Part shown: positions 1 through 8,726 of the stretch, piece after piece
Layout: each line of letters opens with the position of its first letter
Numbering within the stretch: the stretch's first letter is position 1
Assembly: GCA_025454795.1 (NCBI GenBank)
Contig: JALONT010000022.1
Location: 1 to 58,550, forward strand
Direction: 5' to 3'
DNA from: Bacteroidales bacterium
GTDB lineage: Bacteria > Bacteroidota > Bacteroidia > Bacteroidales > VadinHA17
Length of the DNA: 58,550 nucleotides
The notes under the pieces: model-generated
The model's input: the letters and a program-made list of their open reading frames with translations, nothing else
Databases searched by the model: none
Told to the model about the DNA's origin: nothing
Program-made: the position numbers and the translations under genes

Positions 1-270
1 CCTGTCAATTTTAATACAGATAAAATTGCTGTTAAGGTAAGCAGCTGTTTCATCATCCGAAAAAGCTTCAGCAGCCATAACATGACACCAGTGACAGGTT
101 GAATACCCGATAGAAACAAAAACAGGCTTATTGCTTTTGACAGCCAGCTTAATAACCTCATCACTCCACTCCTGCCACCATACCGGATTATTAGTGTGCT
201 GCAGCAGGTAAGGTGAAGATGATTTATCGAGATTATTCCGGTTCGGATCAGTCTCTTCTGATGCTCGCAT
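1..270 (-). CDS. YyaL-type thioredoxin-fold protein (DUF255), N-terminal part only
   Basis: An open frame starts at the ATG whose complement is 268-270 and runs off the left window edge after 90 codons. It reads [15 protein letters not shown], then [18 protein letters not shown]. This is the characteristic N-terminus of the YyaL/SPATA20 family, in which a thioredoxin-like domain with a CHWC motif precedes a large alpha/alpha barrel. Full-length members are usually about 650-700 residues, so most of the gene lies outside the window. The function of the family is not settled. It starts 65 bases after the stop of the MerR-like regulator on the same strand, so co-transcription is possible. Confidence 0.85.
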   Translation of the reverse strand, partial: MRASEETDPNRNNLDKSSSPYLLQHTNNPVWWQEWSDEVIKLAVKSNKPVFVSIGYSTCHWCHVMAAEAFSDDETAAYLNSNFICIKIDR

Positions 271-335
271 ATTTCAGAAATGTCAAATTGATTGAAAAAA
301 TGTTTGAGAATAAAGCTGGGCAAGCAGCTGGTTTG

Positions 336-1211
336 TTAAAAGTGCTTCTTAAGATCACTTACTGATCTGATTGGATAAATATTATTATATTTTTCAATAA
401 CAGGTTCATCAGCCAGAGAACCGGCTACAAGAATCTTTTGTGACTTGAATGTTGAGCTTAAATTATTGAGGTACTCTTGGGGTTCTGAAATTGAAAGATC
501 TGATAATACACCTGTGACAAGTATATCAGAATTCCACTTTTCGCTCGCTTCAGCCAGAGCAGGAAATGGGGTCGCCTGACCCAGGTAAAGCACTTCATGC
601 CCCGACTTTCGAATCAGATATGAATAGAAAAGAAGCCCCAATTCATGTAGTTCATTTTCAGGGAGGAACATGATAACTCTCTTGCTCTTTGGATCATTTG
701 CCGGTGGCAGGGAATCGATGGCTGAGATTAGTCTTCCACGGAAAATGTTTGAAATAAAATGCTCTCCACCCGTATTTACAGAACCGGTATGCCACATTAT
801 CCCAACCCTTCTTAGAAATGGGAATACGATATCGGAAAAGGTCTCCTCAAATCCACTGTTTATGATTGACCTTAAGAGAATTTCATTGACAGCGTTAATA
901 TTAAAAGAGAGCATAGCAACGATTAGCGAGCTGATATGTGTGTCGGAGACGACAGAATCCCTTGTCAGAAACTCAACCTTCTCTTCCAATTCAGATTCTG
1001 AATACCTGGCAATTTTTGATATCTTGATACCACTGTGATAGATGACAGAGATGTTTAATAATCGCCTCAGACCATCATCATCATACCACCTTCTGTTCGT
1101 GTCGGTGCGTTTAGGTTTGATGATATTATATCGCCTCTCCCACACTCTTATTGTAGCGGTCTTAATACCGGTCAGTTTTTCAAGCTCAGATAAAGTGTAA
1201 TGTCTCATCAT
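336..1211 (-). CDS. MerR-family regulator with cobalamin-binding domain (CarH/LitR-like)
   Basis: The 291-residue protein has a MerR winged helix-turn-helix at about residues 4-72, beginning YTLSELEKLTGIKTATIRVW. A helical B12-cap domain (about 90-170) and a Rossmann B12-binding domain (about 176-290) follow. The cap carries W140-x9-E150-H151, and the Rossmann part carries E187-x-H189-x-x-G192. These match the Trp and Glu-His lid residues and the lower axial His motif of the light sensor CarH. The family represses genes in the dark with adenosylcobalamin bound and is released by light or B12 loss; use of light here is inferred. Its start is ambiguous between two adjacent ATGs. A terminator separates it from the fasciclin gene, so it probably has its own promoter. 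Confidence 0.85.
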   Translation of the reverse strand: MMRHYTLSELEKLTGIKTATIRVWERRYNIIKPKRTDTNRRWYDDDGLRRLLNISVIYHSGIKISKIARYSESELEEKVEFLTRDSVVSDTHISSLIVAMLSFNINAVNEILLRSIINSGFEETFSDIVFPFLRRVGIMWHTGSVNTGGEHFISNIFRGRLISAIDSLPPANDPKSKRVIMFLPENELHELGLLFYSYLIRKSGHEVLYLGQATPFPALAEASEKWNSDILVTGVLSDLSISEPQEYLNNLSSTFKSQKILVAGSLADEPVIEKYNNIYPIRSVSDLKKHF

Positions 1212-1240
1212 GTGAGTAATTCTGTTGATAAATATAGATA

Positions 1241-1314
1241 TAATCAGAGTAATAAATTTTGAATAAATAAAAAATCTGCAGTCTTCCGGCTGCAGATATT
1301 CCTTACTCTGATTA
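1241..1314. repeat. 12-bp inverted repeat enclosing the terminator
   Basis: TAATCAGAGTAA at 1241-1252 is the exact reverse complement of TTACTCTGATTA at 1303-1314. The two arms flank the terminator stem-loop. They could extend the RNA structure, or they could be paired operator half-sites upstream of the regulator gene. I cannot distinguish these from sequence alone. Confidence 0.6.
1268..1299 (-). terminator. Intrinsic terminator of the fasciclin gene
   Basis: On the minus strand an 8-bp perfect stem (ATCTGCAG/CTGCAGAT, arms in 1274-1297) with an 8-base loop is followed by a run of T. It lies about 25 bases beyond the fasciclin stop codon and before the regulator gene. Confidence 0.75.
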
Positions 1315-1324
1315 CCTTAATGAA

Positions 1325-2731
1325 TTATTTTGCCGAAGGGACAAGAACCTTGTTTATTGTATGAATTACTCCGTTAGTTCCCAGAACATTAATCAATGCT
1401 GCATTTGCACTGATATTGGCAGCTGTTCCGTTCCCGGAAGTAACTGTACCTGCAGTAGCGCTGATGCTTATGTTACCATTCAAAGTGGTAACACTTCCGG
1501 TAACCAGGTCGCGCGAAAATATCCTGCCTGTTGCAGTTATAGGCGAAGAAATGATATGATGCTGCAACACGGCTGTTAAGGTGTTAAGATTTATATCATT
1601 AATACCAGCCACACCTAATGCTGTGTATAATTCCCTGAAAGCTGCATCGGTTGGAGCAAATACCGTAAGGTTTGAGCTGGCTGCTGAAGCAGCATCGAGC
1701 AAAGCCGGAACTCTGACCAGAGCGGCTACTAATTGTTTAAATTCACCGTTAGCAGGTGTGGAAAGTGCTGTTGCAATCTGAGCTATGGTTTGCGAAGGAG
1801 GCATTAAAGTTCTGTCTATAACGTGAACAACACCATTATCGGCCAGTATGTCAGTGGCAATAACTTTCGTACGTCCATTTATAAATACCCCGGTTGCACC
1901 ACGATTACTCAGATAGAACACTCCTCCTAATGTAGTTATGGCATTATTCGAAGGAGCAGTATTGGTTGGAAGCTGACTTGCCCTTACTTCACTGCCAATT
2001 AAATGATAAGTCAGAACGGCATCCAGAGTTGCACGGTCAGGCAGTGGTGTTGTAATACCGGCAGCTGTGAAAGCGTCATTATTCGGTGCAAACAGTGTTT
2101 TCTTTGAAGAATTGAGTAACGTTACAAGAATCGAAGGACTGGCAGCTGTTACTGCTGCAATAAGGGTAGTGAAATTCTTATTAAAGTAAGCAGGTTCAAC
2201 AACTGTATTAACAAACTTTACGATTGATGCCGGAACCAGCACCTTATCTATGATGTGAACTACACCGTTTGTGGACTTCACATCTGCCGTTAGTACTTTT
2301 GTTGATCCGTTCAAACTAATACCGCCCATTGTCGTTACGGCAATGCTTTCCGTATTTGCAGTAACAACATTACCAGCTGTTAACTGTGTTGAAAGTACAG
2401 CACCTGTTGTAACTACATGGTACTGAAGCAATGATTTAAGAACCGGCTCAGGAACATCGTTAATGGTTGTTTGTCCTATAGTTGCCAATAGGGCAGTAAA
2501 AGCATCATTGGTTGGAGCAAACACTGTAAAGTTACCTGTCCCTTGAAGAGTTTCAACTAAATCCGGAAATTTAGTAAGTGCTGTGACCAGTGAGCTAAGT
2601 GTTGGCTGAGCCTGAGCAAGCTGCACAATGTTCTGTGTAGGTTTCGTCTCATCTTTTTCACACCCTGCAAGGATGAAAATCCCCATAAGTGCGATTAGCA
2701 ATAAACTTAATTTTTTCATTTTCATTTTCAA
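1325..2731 (-). CDS. Triple fasciclin (FAS1) domain lipoprotein
   Basis: The 468-residue protein has a lipoprotein signal (LIALMGIFILAGC, cleavage before Cys24). Three FAS1 repeats follow at about 37-165, 170-315 and 318-466. Each has the H1 box (FTVFAPTNDAF, KTLFAPNNDAF, LTVFAPTDAAF) and ends in the H2-type motif NGVVHIIDKVLVP or a close variant. FAS1 proteins act in adhesion or in binding small hydrophobic ligands at the cell surface. In Bacteroidota, FAS1 genes often sit near light or carotenoid regulation, so the adjacent CarH-like regulator is suggestive. The start is either of the ATGs in MKMKMKK. The 268-bp AT-rich gap to the next gene is a divergent intergenic region without an obvious consensus promoter. 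Confidence 0.92.
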   Translation of the reverse strand: MKMKMKKLSLLLIALMGIFILAGCEKDETKPTQNIVQLAQAQPTLSSLVTALTKFPDLVETLQGTGNFTVFAPTNDAFTALLATIGQTTINDVPEPVLKSLLQYHVVTTGAVLSTQLTAGNVVTANTESIAVTTMGGISLNGSTKVLTADVKSTNGVVHIIDKVLVPASIVKFVNTVVEPAYFNKNFTTLIAAVTAASPSILVTLLNSSKKTLFAPNNDAFTAAGITTPLPDRATLDAVLTYHLIGSEVRASQLPTNTAPSNNAITTLGGVFYLSNRGATGVFINGRTKVIATDILADNGVVHVIDRTLMPPSQTIAQIATALSTPANGEFKQLVAALVRVPALLDAASAASSNLTVFAPTDAAFRELYTALGVAGINDINLNTLTAVLQHHIISSPITATGRIFSRDLVTGSVTTLNGNISISATAGTVTSGNGTAANISANAALINVLGTNGVIHTINKVLVPSAK

Positions 2732-2999
2732 TAAAATTTTAAATTAATATTTATATTTGAACATTAAACATTATAAAATAAAATATGTTCATTTAATTAT
2801 TAATATTTTGAGTCATTATGTAAAATATATTTACTATTTAGATGCATAATTGTGTTCTATATATCTGGATATCATTTATTTATTAAATAAATCAAAATTT
2901 TATATTTTGTTCTTATTTATTTTCATAAAGATGAACATTATCAAAAATACAAAGGACTGAAACAACTTTTATTACTTTAATTATCTCGCAACTTAATTT

Positions 3000-4339
3000 A
3001 TGGTTGAATGGATCAGACACTGGCGATATGGTAACCAGTATGGATATGAGACATTTTTCAGGGATCAGGACCGTCGGTTGCAGGGTAAACCGGGCATAAT
3101 CCTTTCAGAATTAGGTATGCCGGAGGTTTATAAGCCTGAGTTTTACATAAATTTTATGGACCATGTCTTTCTTTACTCCTTGCCGGTTTTTCTTCAACCT
3201 TATGTTCTGGCCGACAGGGGAATCGCTTTGATTGATCCGTTAAATCCATTGGCAAGAGAGCCGTTTGTTCCGCTTCAGCTGGTTGATATGAACGGCTCTT
3301 TAAATAATCGGGAAGGTCGTCCATATGTTGAATGCGAAGTGACCTGGCGTCCGCCGGGAATGAAGAAAAACCCTGCTGATCATGGATATTTTCTATACAC
3401 CGGAGACGGAAAGGGCGGAGCACCAGATGTATGTCAGAAAACCGGAGCCAAAGTTGTTGGTTGGTATTACGGGCATCTGCTCCCTGAGAAAAAAGTTGCC
3501 TGGGAGTACCAATGTAAAAGGATCTATGAAGAAACAGTCACAGCCCTTATGGAAGAATTTCCGGAAGCCGAATTCTGCCATGCTCAATACATTTATGAAA
3601 AATCATTAAGAGAGGCTGTTGAATACCTTTTGGCTAAAGGCTGCAAAACAATTATTTACCAGTGTTTTTGTAATCCGGTATACTCCGACTTTGAGTCTAT
3701 GCCTATATCCTGCCAAAGGTTTACAGTTTTGTAAACAAGCGGGCTAAGATCATCTGTGCTGATCAATTAGGCAACCAGGCGGCAATGCGTGAGGGATATA
3801 TACAGATAATCCGGGACCAACTCGCTCAAGTGCCTGTAAATGCCAGGGTCCTTCTGATCCTTTCAAAACATGGCCACCCATTCAAAAAAGAGACTCAGGA
3901 CAAGCGCGGGCCTGAATACCGTGTGCCTCTGGAAACAGAGATGCGAAATCTGATGGAAAAAAGGGGCGGACCATGGGAGCTTATTTGGAGTGATGATGAG
4001 TATGCAGATGAATACTGGGACCCCGGGAACAACAAACTTTCAACCTGCTCGGCCTATCGCAAAGCCATTAATGAAGGATTCGACTACGCACTCGAGGTTC
4101 CTACAGAATTTATTGCCGAAAATACGGACCTGATGTTCCTGCATGCAATAAAAAAATTCAAAGCTTTTAGCAGCTACGATCCAAATGAGCCAGTTCCTTA
4201 TCCTGATTGGGAAAAGCCGCTGGTACGATTTTTTCGTGAAGGAAAAACGACAGGCATTTATGCCGGATGCCCTGTTGGTCAATACCGCAAATATGTCGTC
4301 GAGGCAACAGTGGCCTCAATATCAGAAATACTGAAATAA
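3000..4339 (+). pseudogene. Ferrochelatase-like protein, split by a frameshift
   Basis: Two frames together read as one protein: 3000-3734 (stop at 3732-3734) and an overlapping frame open from 3695 to 4339. Joining near 3695 gives ...PVYSDFE then AYILPKVYSFVNKRAK..., about 446 residues. Ferrochelatase-type landmarks fall on both sides. They are an N-terminal GIILSELGMPE, PVYSDFE (like the family's PQYS), LSKHGHP (like SAHGLP with the metal-binding His), and VPTEFIAENTDLMF (like the FVSDHvETL region, with Asp for Glu). It is longer than typical ferrochelatases (about 320-350 residues), so the substrate may differ. The shift equals loss of one base; no slippery heptamer is seen. A sequencing or assembly error is possible. 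It lies 103 bases upstream of the 4.4-12.6 kb operon on the same strand. Confidence 0.55.
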
Positions 4340-4442
4340 TTCTAAAATATTTATTTTATATCAAACCAGTCTGCTTACGAATTTATAAATTTTATATTTA
4401 GATTAGTCCTTTTAAAGTTCGGAATCTTTTTTTTAGAACAGA

Positions 4443-6770
4443 ATGAACCACCCTGCATTTGTAAAGCGATTAAGAGCGGGCCTGAAATCAGATGAGACCG
4501 GTAATAAGGCCAATTCGCTTATTTTTCTACACAGATATGGTTTCAACATCCCTCTAACTTTCCTGGTAACAACCTGCGCTTACGATAGGTATCTCAAAGA
4601 GGGCTCAGTCGTAATTGAAGAACTCAGGGAGGAGATTCTGCACCTTCCGGATGTAACCTATGCCGTTCGCTCCTCTACAACTGCCGAAGATTCGAAGGAG
4701 TACAGTTATGCCGGTCAGTTTCAAACCCTGATGAACATCCGGGGAACGGAGAATATTCTGAAAGCAGTACAAGAGGTATGGAACTCATCATCATTATTAG
4801 GTGATAATGAATATCTGAGAAAAACTAAGATTTCTACATTTAAATGCGGCGTTATTATCCAGGAAATGATAGCGTCAAAGCTGGCCGGCGTCAGTTTCAG
4901 CCGCAATCCTGTTACAAATCAGCAGGAAATTGTCATTGAGGCTGTTGAAGGATTCGGTGAGGAACTTGTTCAGAAGGGAATTACACCCTTACGCTGGAGA
5001 ATAAGAAAGGATCTGGTTCTTGATGGGAATAAGAGTCATCACTATTTTTCTGTTATCAGGCATGTAGCAGACGATACGGCAAAGCTAAAAAAGAATTACG
5101 GATCACATATTGATATCGAGTGGGCTTATGATGGCAAGAAAATTTACTATCTGCAACTAAGACAGATAACAGGGCGGAAAGATATTCAGATATATTCCAA
5201 TAAAATGGCCAAAGAAATGCTTCCCGGCCAGATTAAACCTCTTGTATGGTCGGTGAATATTCCGATGGTTAACGGGACATGGATAGGTATACTTTCAGAG
5301 ATCACGGGAACCCTGGATATAAAACCCGAAGATCTGGCAAAACCATTTTATTATCAGACATATTTCAATATAGCTGCATTAGGGAAAATATTCAACAAAT
5401 TCGGGATGTCAGCTGACAGCCTGGAATACCTGATGATGGGGAATGACAATTCAAGACCCTCTTTTAAACCCGGTCTTAAAAGTCTGAGGCACACTTTCAG
5501 GATAATCAGGTTTATTTACACTAAATTACGTTTTGAAAAGACTTTCCTGAGTGATTATAGCGAACTCAGGGAAAAATATGTAAAGATAGAAGAGTCATTG
5601 AAGGAAAAGTTAATGATCAATTCTTATCCTGATATTTATTTAACTCTTTTTAATGAGGGGAAAAGGCTGGCATACCTCAATATTGTAACCCCGATGCTGA
5701 TGTCATATTTCCACAAGAAGCTTAAAAAACAACTGGAAAAAGTTAATCTAGATTATGACAAACTCGATTTCAGGGAGGACTTCCCTCAACTGATTTCCTA
5801 CACCCCCCTGCCATCAATTCAAAAGATCAAAAAGCAGATCGATAATTTACCTGAAAACCTGAAAGAGAAATGTGTCTCTCTGGAAGAACTCAGGTCAGTC
5901 AAAGAAGCTTCTGACATTGTCAGGGAGTTTGATAGATTTTTGAAAGATTTCGGCCATCTGAGCGAAAGCGGTAACGATTTCTCATTCCCTAAATGGGAGG
6001 AGGATCCGGAACTGGTTTATAAAATGATAATGAGCTCTTCTCCTTATGAAAACAGATCCGGAATGTATTCCCTGAATGAGATGCAGCAGAAAGGATTTAG
6101 AATCAGTCGTTCTTTAAGTAAAATTTATAAAAAAGCAGGTAACTTTAAAGTATATCGTGAACAGATAAGTTCCTTATATATATTTGGTTATGGTCTTTTT
6201 CGCAGGCTGTTTATAATGCTCGGAAAAGATCTGGCCGGGAGGGGGATAATAGATTCCGAACATGATATTTTCTTTCTCAGAAAAGAGGAGATTGATAGCA
6301 TTCTGGAAAATAATCCGGCAGTACATGTGAACCGATACCAGGATGTGATCCAAAAGCGGAAAAACGAGATGGCCGAGACTAAGGATATTGTCCTTCCTCA
6401 GGTTATTTATGGAGAAGAAGCACCGATTCTTGAAAAAGGGAGAGAGAAGAATCATTCCGGGATCAGCACATCATCCGGAATTTATAGAGGTAAAACAAGA
6501 GTTGTACAGAAAACAGAGGACTTTACTGCAGTCCAGAAGGGTGATGTCCTTTTAATCCCATTTTCTGATGTCAGCTGGACCTCCATAATCGTGAAGGCCG
6601 GAGCTATTGTATCTGAAACAGGTGGTATGCTCTCACATTGCTCAATTATTGCACGTGAAATGGGAATTCCCGCACTGGTCTCCGTAGAAAATGCATGCGC
6701 ACTGGGCAGTGGTTTAACAGTGACAGTAGATGGTTCAAACGGAGTATTAACTATTCATGATTATGAGTGA
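4443..6770 (+). CDS. PEP-synthase/rifampin-phosphotransferase-like enzyme
   Basis: The 775-residue protein has an N-terminal PPDK-type ATP-grasp domain (about 10-245) with RSSTTAEDS, AGVSFSRNP and DIEWAYDGKKIYYLQLRQ. A central region of about 430 residues follows. A C-terminal swivelling PEP-mobile domain (about 675-775) carries ETGGMLSHCSIIAREMGIPA, where His732 would be the phosphorylated histidine. This ATP-grasp, substrate domain, His domain order is that of rifampin phosphotransferase. It lacks the C-terminal TIM barrel of PEP synthase or PPDK, so pyruvate is unlikely to be the acceptor. By analogy it would transfer a phosphoryl group from ATP via His732 to an unknown acceptor. It is the first gene of the operon and overlaps the PlsY-like gene by 14 bases. 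Confidence 0.8.
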   Translation: MNHPAFVKRLRAGLKSDETGNKANSLIFLHRYGFNIPLTFLVTTCAYDRYLKEGSVVIEELREEILHLPDVTYAVRSSTTAEDSKEYSYAGQFQTLMNIRGTENILKAVQEVWNSSSLLGDNEYLRKTKISTFKCGVIIQEMIASKLAGVSFSRNPVTNQQEIVIEAVEGFGEELVQKGITPLRWRIRKDLVLDGNKSHHYFSVIRHVADDTAKLKKNYGSHIDIEWAYDGKKIYYLQLRQITGRKDIQIYSNKMAKEMLPGQIKPLVWSVNIPMVNGTWIGILSEITGTLDIKPEDLAKPFYYQTYFNIAALGKIFNKFGMSADSLEYLMMGNDNSRPSFKPGLKSLRHTFRIIRFIYTKLRFEKTFLSDYSELREKYVKIEESLKEKLMINSYPDIYLTLFNEGKRLAYLNIVTPMLMSYFHKKLKKQLEKVNLDYDKLDFREDFPQLISYTPLPSIQKIKKQIDNLPENLKEKCVSLEELRSVKEASDIVREFDRFLKDFGHLSESGNDFSFPKWEEDPELVYKMIMSSSPYENRSGMYSLNEMQQKGFRISRSLSKIYKKAGNFKVYREQISSLYIFGYGLFRRLFIMLGKDLAGRGIIDSEHDIFFLRKEEIDSILENNPAVHVNRYQDVIQKRKNEMAETKDIVLPQVIYGEEAPILEKGREKNHSGISTSSGIYRGKTRVVQKTEDFTAVQKGDVLLIPFSDVSWTSIIVKAGAIVSETGGMLSHCSIIAREMGIPALVSVENACALGSGLTVTVDGSNGVLTIHDYE

Positions 6771-7542
6771 AGTTACAGCGTTCCTTATTCAAAAACCATG
6801 GCTGCTGGCAATTCTGTGCAGTGTGACCGGATATTTTATCGGTTCAGTATCGTTTGCCCGCATTGTTTATTTCATTGTAACTAAAAACAGAAAAATTGGA
6901 TCCTTCTCAGAACCGGTTCCCCATTCCGATGAAACCTTCGAATCAGATCTTGTTAGCGCCACACTTGTGACGAAAAAGATCGGAGCCAGGTATGGCTGCA
7001 TGACTTCAATTTCTGACATGCTCAAAGTTGCGCTTCCGACCCTTCTTGTTAAGATTCTTTTCCCTTCACAACCTTACTATTTGTTTACTGCACTTTTTGG
7101 GGTCATTGGTCATAATCTTCCCGTTTACTACCGATTTAAAGGAGGCAGGGGAGAATCTCCCATACTTGGCATTCTTTTCGTAATAAACTGGTTTGGTCTT
7201 CTTTTAGTAAACCTGGCTGCCATCATTCTGGGTTTTATCATGGGAAGTGTTCTTGTGGTGAGATGGGGCGGTTATGTGTTAATGATATTCTGGCTTTGGT
7301 ATTACTTTAATGACTGGCGCTATGCCCTGTTCATGATCCTCATTAACTTCTTTTTCTGGTTTTCAATGCGCAAAGATCTTTCACATTTCATGGAATTGAA
7401 AAAGAAAAAAGGAATGGAGTTCACGGAGGAGGATGTCTCTCAGTTCATCCTGATGGGAAAAAGCCTGGGGAGGGCTCTTGATAAATACAGTCTTTTTGCT
7501 GTTTATAAAAGAAAGAAGAACAAATACCGGCAATCAAAATAA
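6757..7542 (+). CDS. PlsY-like (glycerol-3-phosphate acyltransferase family) membrane protein, divergent
   Basis: The 261-residue polytopic protein has the PlsY signature GHNLPVYYRFKGGRG (family GHxFPVFxxFKGGKG) and an N-terminal GYFIGSVSFARIV matching the PlsY start. PlsY moves an acyl chain from acyl-phosphate to glycerol-3-phosphate. The usual GSGNIGATN stretch that follows the first helix is replaced by a polar segment around GSFSEPVPHSDETF, and the protein is longer than PlsY (about 200 residues) through a basic cytoplasmic tail. This suggests a paralogue with a different acceptor or donor, not the housekeeping enzyme. It overlaps the preceding phosphotransferase gene; the barrel gene begins 7 bases after its stop. 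Confidence 0.7.
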   Translation: MIMSEVTAFLIQKPWLLAILCSVTGYFIGSVSFARIVYFIVTKNRKIGSFSEPVPHSDETFESDLVSATLVTKKIGARYGCMTSISDMLKVALPTLLVKILFPSQPYYLFTALFGVIGHNLPVYYRFKGGRGESPILGILFVINWFGLLLVNLAAIILGFIMGSVLVVRWGGYVLMIFWLWYYFNDWRYALFMILINFFFWFSMRKDLSHFMELKKKKGMEFTEEDVSQFILMGKSLGRALDKYSLFAVYKRKKNKYRQSK

Positions 7543-7549
7543 AACACAG

Positions 7550-8704
7550 GTGATCAGAAGATTCATATATATAATCTCAACAATACTATTAATTGGTTTA
7601 CAGTCTGTCAAAGGTCAGAAGGCAGGTATTGACTTTCAGAACCAGATAAGCGGCTGGGCCGGCTGCAATTTTTCGGATCCGTTGAGATACCAGACCGGGG
7701 CAAGGTATATTCCAACCCTCAGCCCCTGGTGGAAATTCGGTAAAAACAGCAAACTCGATGCAGAGATATCGGTTAATACTTACGGGAACTTGCTCTTCAC
7801 TGGATCAGGCTTTGATACTGCATATTATGACTTCAAGCCATACAGACTGTGGCTCAGGTATTCTACTTCAAATTTTGAGCTCAGGGCAGGACTTCAGAAG
7901 ATAAACTTCGGTTCAGCAAGCATTCTCCGGCCTCTGATGTGGTTTGACAAAATCGACTACCGTGACCCTTTACAGATTACAGAAGGTGTTTACGGATTGC
8001 TCGGACGCTATTATTTCAGCAACAATATAAATATATGGCTCTGGACTTTATATGGTAATGATAAAGTAAAAGGATGGGAATACGTTCCTTCTGTAAAAAA
8101 TATTCCTGAATACGGAGGAAGATTCCAGCTGCCTGTTCCAAGGGGTGAGATCGCATTGAGTTATAACCACCGCAAAGCTGACTATTCAGAATTATATGCT
8201 GGTTTGCCACTTATTACAGAAACCCGCTTTAATGAGGACCGGATGGCTTTGGATGGCAAATGGGATCTTGGCATTGGATTATGGTTCGAATACTCCCGAA
8301 ACCTCAACGATAAGGATAACCACTTGATGAGCAGATGGGAAACCTATTATAATATAGGTTTAGACTACACATTTTCCCTTGGTAACGGACTGAATCTCAT
8401 CTCAGAATTCTTGCATTATGGTAATAATCCTGATCAGGGGCAGGAAAAAATTAAAAACAATTATTCAATCATGGCATTAAGCTACCCGCTTTCGCTGTCT
8501 CATAACATATCAGCAATTGTTTATTACAATTATGAAGTAAAGGAATGGTACAGTTATCTTAACCTTCAACTTAAATATGACTATATTAGTCTTTATTTTA
8601 TGGCTTTCTGGAATCCTGATATTCCCATTATTTACGGTGGCCCGGATGATAATAATCTTTTTGCAGGGAAGGGTATTCAAATAATGCTTGTACTTGATAT
8701 ATAA
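7550..8704 (+). CDS. Outer-membrane beta-barrel protein of the lipid-transport-like operon
   Basis: I place the start at the GTG at 7550, which gives a clean signal peptide (RRFIYIISTILLIGLQSVKG, then QKAG) and 384 residues. A longer in-frame version starting at 7478 would overlap the PlsY-like gene and spoil the signal peptide. The mature part is rich in alternating aromatic/polar strands such as YRLWLRYSTSNFELRAGLQK and FEYSRNLND, as in outer-membrane barrels. I do not recognise the family more precisely. In its position between an acyltransferase-like and an ABC transporter gene, it may be the outer-membrane end of the pathway. Confidence 0.65.
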   Translation: MIRRFIYIISTILLIGLQSVKGQKAGIDFQNQISGWAGCNFSDPLRYQTGARYIPTLSPWWKFGKNSKLDAEISVNTYGNLLFTGSGFDTAYYDFKPYRLWLRYSTSNFELRAGLQKINFGSASILRPLMWFDKIDYRDPLQITEGVYGLLGRYYFSNNINIWLWTLYGNDKVKGWEYVPSVKNIPEYGGRFQLPVPRGEIALSYNHRKADYSELYAGLPLITETRFNEDRMALDGKWDLGIGLWFEYSRNLNDKDNHLMSRWETYYNIGLDYTFSLGNGLNLISEFLHYGNNPDQGQEKIKNNYSIMALSYPLSLSHNISAIVYYNYEVKEWYSYLNLQLKYDYISLYFMAFWNPDIPIIYGGPDDNNLFAGKGIQIMLVLDI

Positions 8705-8726
8705 TGCTTTAATGCTATCACATAAT

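Noticed and set aside
670-1038. Open frame opposite the MerR/B12 regulator
   Set aside because: It lies entirely inside a well-supported gene on the other strand and shows no domain or signal.
3690-3735. Programmed -1 ribosomal frameshift in the ferrochelatase-like gene
   Set aside because: No slippery heptamer (X XXY YYZ) or following stem-loop is visible in the overlap; mutation or sequencing error is simpler.
7478-7549. N-terminal extension of the barrel protein
   Set aside because: It overlaps the PlsY-like gene and pushes the signal peptide inward; the GTG at 7550 gives a normal secretion signal.
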